A DNA stretch of 16,722 nt, from assembly GCA_023420935.1 (NCBI GenBank), contig JAEZUR010000158.1, positions 1 through 16,722 of the forward strand, in the 5' to 3' direction. Positions within the stretch are counted from its first letter, which is position 1. Every line of letters begins with the position of its first letter. Source of the DNA: Bacillota bacterium. Lineage in GTDB: Bacteria > Bacillota > Clostridia > Lachnospirales > Lachnospiraceae. A program made the position numbers and the translations under genes. The notes under the pieces are model-generated. The model did no database searches and was not told where the DNA came from. It saw only the letters and a list, made by a program, of their open reading frames with translations. Below are positions 13,966 to 16,722 of this stretch, one piece after another.

Positions 13966-16722
13966 TTATTTTAGATTACTTTGCTCCATATTTTTCATAT
14001 GTTGTACAAACGCCTTGGCTACTTGATAAAGTGTTTTTGTATCCGTTGTACCTTCTTGGTTTATTTCATTCACATCAGGTTTATTAAAGATTGACTTTAT
14101 AGTAGAATTAATTCCTGTATTTATATTTTTAACTTCTATCCCTGTTGCATGAAGCATCTCCGCAAATTGCGCCACTCCACTAGATATGGCATCTAGCCCT
14201 TCTCGATTGTCGCATAGCATCAATCCCTTTAGTGCTTGATCCTTTATAACAAATTCTGCTTGAACCTTACCTAACTTGTCAGACTGAAGACTTACCTGTA
14301 CTTTTCCAATTTCGTTCTCGCCACTGACGATGGTCAGGTTCATCTGTGTAACACGATCACCTGTAATGATTGGTATCTCATAGCATTCTTTCCTGCTTAA
14401 GTTTTTGGCAAGCTCGATACCATTACTTAAAAGTTTTAGATCTGCTAGATCATTAGTACTAAGGTTTGATACACCATAGTCCTGATTAAGAATATTTTGC
14501 ATGGACTTACCAACTTTATCATAAGCCGCTTGCATGGATTCTGCATCATCCAAACTATCGGATAGACCACTTAGGACTTGTTCAAATTCAGCTGAATCTT
14601 CGTTTTCTAATCTTTTCGCTTGATTTAAAAGGTTCTTAAATATAGATTGACCATTCTGCACAATTTGATTAACAGCTGAAATACTCTGCATGGATACTGG
14701 TATTTGATAACTTGTTAGAAACTCTATACTATCTTTTGAATTTTCTGCTAAGTTTCTTATCTCCATCACCTTATCTTCATAGTATCCTAAGTCCTCTTCT
14801 CCTCCATCTTGACCTTTTATTTCTTCATAAAGGCTTTCTATGGATTGATTTAAGATCGCATCTAGATTACTATTCTCTAAATTCATTAACTTCTTAGGTG
14901 AAATTTCTTGTTCCAGAGATTTCACTATACTATCATAATAAGAGGTAGATTCCGATGTCTGATAAGACGTTTCAATCTGGTCAGTAATGGACTCTTTCTT
15001 AAATGTTAGGCTTTCTAGTGCACCAAAATCATCATCAACTTTTTGGTTCACACCATTGCTTTTTCTCGTTCGCACTGCCGTTAGTAGATTCTTTAATGTC
15101 ATATCTTGGTCTGCCTGAACTACGGATCCTATAGCGGCACCCTTGGTTTTCTCCACATTATTAAGAAGACGATATATTCCTATGTATGATTTTCTCTCTT
15201 CCTCTGTGATTTCATTATTTTTTTCTAGTTTCCAAAGGAATTTACTATATCGCTCTTCCTCTGTTACTCCTAGTTCTTCCCTTATCTGAGTAATATGCTG
15301 ATTTAGCTCATCAATTGGCATATTGATAGGATTCTGTCCACTTCGAATCATCTCAACTGTAACAGCTGGATGTAAATGTTCCATAAGGTAATTTACTTTC
15401 GAATCATACTCTTTGATGTTCATAATAGAATCCTTTGTAATCTCCATTCCATTGTATCCAAGGATTCTAACTGCTCTTTGATTTGCCCCAGTTGTTTCCA
15501 TATCTAATTTAGCTAAAATATTATCTACATTTTGAAATGCCTTTTCTATGGAATCTCCCATATCTTTTCTTGGTGCAGTCATTAATGTCTCATATGCTAC
15601 TCCTGCCTTATCCATCTGGGCTTTCAGATTACTTCCCTCTTTTGAGAGGGTTTCTACTGTCTGTATTGACTTCTGATCTAATGTTGTACCTAAAATATAG
15701 CTAGGTGCTGTTTTTAATTCATTTACTTTCTCAGTGGTTTCTCGAAGCAAGTTAACCGCTTCATCTGTAACAGAAAGGTTTCCCTCTTTCAGTAGATTTT
15801 GATAATATTGATCTTCTATCTCTCTTAAACCTTCAACGACGCGTTGTAGATCTGAAGTATTTAAATCAATCCCTTTACCTATTAATTTCTGTCCTGCCTC
15901 CACTGTCATTTTCAATCTAATCTCTTCTAGTTGACGCTTTGCAGTTACTGCTTTTATATCGATAGATGCCGTTTCATAATGAGGTATCATAAATTCAGAG
16001 TTTGAGCTCTGTTCTTCCGTTAGCGACATCTGTTTCATCAAACTATTAAGATTAACTTCTTGCTGCTTTTGAGTAACTTCTAAAATAGCTTTATCTGTAA
16101 CAGACGCAAAATCCTCCACTGCTTGTTTTGCTATATCATACGAATGATCAACTAGTGAGGTCTGCTCTGGAGTTAACCCTTTTGCAACTGTATGAACAAT
16201 TTTGTCAATGATAGTATCTTGATCCATACCTTCGTTAATTTGTTGTAATTGACTTAAACTATTTAAAGTATCTTTGGTAATAGGTAATTGATTTTGAAAA
16301 AGCCATTTGGCCTTTCCTATGGTATCATCATTTAGTTCCATTCCAGCTTTGGTAAGTACATTTTCTGCCTGTGTCTTAATCTCGTCCCATGCCGCATCTA
16401 CTTCTTTTGTTTGTACTACACTACCCGAATACTGACCATGGTAAAGATTTTGAATGGTTGGTTCCAAATCATTTCCTATTAGATAGCACATGGTTTTATC
16501 AGATATAGGTGTAACCTTGGATGCCAAATCTGTAGCATTTGCAATCTTAAGAATACTTTCCGCAGTGACAGGCATATTTGCATCAAGTAATTTCTCAGCG
16601 ATCTCTTCTGGCATTCCTGATTTCTTCAGGTTTCCTGCTATTACCTTCTTGATTTGCTTTCGGTATTCTTCTTGATCTTTAATCTGGGTTTTAATTCCTT
16701 CATCTTTTTGTTCCCTCTGAAC
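13966..16722 (-). CDS. Large repeat protein with a FliK-like C-terminal domain (partial; 5' end outside)
   Basis: The frame is open from the right edge (VQREQKDEGIKTQIKDQEEY...) for 918 residues, so the true start lies outside; the ATG at 16614 has no ribosome site and is internal. The protein is charged, mostly helical and soluble, with no signal peptide or membrane helix seen. A degenerate unit of the form L-x(4)-hydrophobic-x-[VIL]-[TSN]-x-[DES]-[ST]-[IL] recurs about nine times. Examples, numbered from the window edge, are LLDANMPVTAESI (45-57), LFQNQLPITKDTL (141-153), ILGYNGMEITKDSI (420-433) and FLTSYQIPVSMQSI (668-681). Residues about 792-850 (MNLTIVSGENEIGKVQVSLQ, LGKVQAEFVI, ALKGLM) look like the C-terminal domain of FliK, which senses hook length. 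The protein ends MKNMEQSNLK. I recall such proteins as DUF6240 in Lachnospiraceae, but that label is unverified. It precedes flagellin by 42 nt, so a flagellar role is likely. Confidence 0.8.
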   Translation of the reverse strand, partial: VQREQKDEGIKTQIKDQEEYRKQIKKVIAGNLKKSGMPEEIAEKLLDANMPVTAESILKIANATDLASKVTPISDKTMCYLIGNDLEPTIQNLYHGQYSGSVVQTKEVDAAWDEIKTQAENVLTKAGMELNDDTIGKAKWLFQNQLPITKDTLNSLSQLQQINEGMDQDTIIDKIVHTVAKGLTPEQTSLVDHSYDIAKQAVEDFASVTDKAILEVTQKQQEVNLNSLMKQMSLTEEQSSNSEFMIPHYETASIDIKAVTAKRQLEEIRLKMTVEAGQKLIGKGIDLNTSDLQRVVEGLREIEDQYYQNLLKEGNLSVTDEAVNLLRETTEKVNELKTAPSYILGTTLDQKSIQTVETLSKEGSNLKAQMDKAGVAYETLMTAPRKDMGDSIEKAFQNVDNILAKLDMETTGANQRAVRILGYNGMEITKDSIMNIKEYDSKVNYLMEHLHPAVTVEMIRSGQNPINMPIDELNQHITQIREELGVTEEERYSKFLWKLEKNNEITEEERKSYIGIYRLLNNVEKTKGAAIGSVVQADQDMTLKNLLTAVRTRKSNGVNQKVDDDFGALESLTFKKESITDQIETSYQTSESTSYYDSIVKSLEQEISPKKLMNLENSNLDAILNQSIESLYEEIKGQDGGEEDLGYYEDKVMEIRNLAENSKDSIEFLTSYQIPVSMQSISAVNQIVQNGQSIFKNLLNQAKRLENEDSAEFEQVLSGLSDSLDDAESMQAAYDKVGKSMQNILNQDYGVSNLSTNDLADLKLLSNGIELAKNLSRKECYEIPIITGDRVTQMNLTIVSGENEIGKVQVSLQSDKLGKVQAEFVIKDQALKGLMLCDNREGLDAISSGVAQFAEMLHATGIEVKNINTGINSTIKSIFNKPDVNEINQEGTTDTKTLYQVAKAFVQHMKNMEQSNLK

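Noticed and set aside
16612..16614. ATG at 16614 as the start of the large flagellar-locus protein
   Set aside because: The frame stays open upstream to the window edge with similar lysine/glutamate-rich coding, and no ribosome site precedes this ATG.

Overview
The window looks like a chromosomal segment of a low-GC, endospore-forming, flagellated, starch-using Clostridia member, most like Lachnospiraceae such as the Clostridium/Lachnoclostridium phytofermentans group. This placement rests on gene content, AT-rich codon use, TTG starts behind strong Shine-Dalgarno sites, and the style of the proteins; no database was consulted. I found no IS elements, CRISPR array, tRNA or rRNA.

Left edge (1-732): a partial bofA (inhibitor of pro-sigmaK processing) runs leftward off the window. 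A small YaaL/DUF2508-type gene runs rightward, divergent from it. In Bacillus these two neighbours are co-directional, so the order here is rearranged.

Centre (733-10880): a leftward maltodextrin operon in the order malQ (GH77), glgP (GT35), malE, malF, malG and a GH13 alpha-amylase lipoprotein. The likely logic is as follows. The surface-anchored amylase cuts starch to maltodextrins, MalE captures them, and MalFG imports them with an ATPase that is not encoded here. MalQ and the phosphorylase then turn them into glucose and glucose-1-phosphate. A near-consensus promoter (TTGACA, 17 bp, TATTAT) precedes malQ. Just downstream lie CG-centred palindromic sites at about one-turn and four-turn spacing, good operator candidates for the divergently encoded LacI-family regulator (10881-11894). 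Nearly every cistron junction carries RNA hairpins. The most striking is a perfect 26-bp inverted repeat between malG and the amylase gene.

Right (11895-16722): a perfect 18-bp terminator stem separates lacI from a leftward flagellar block: fliS (flagellin chaperone), flagellin, and a very large protein that runs off the right edge. That protein carries many degenerate copies of a short helical repeat and a C-terminal segment resembling the FliK hook-length-control domain. It is the least described gene in the window.
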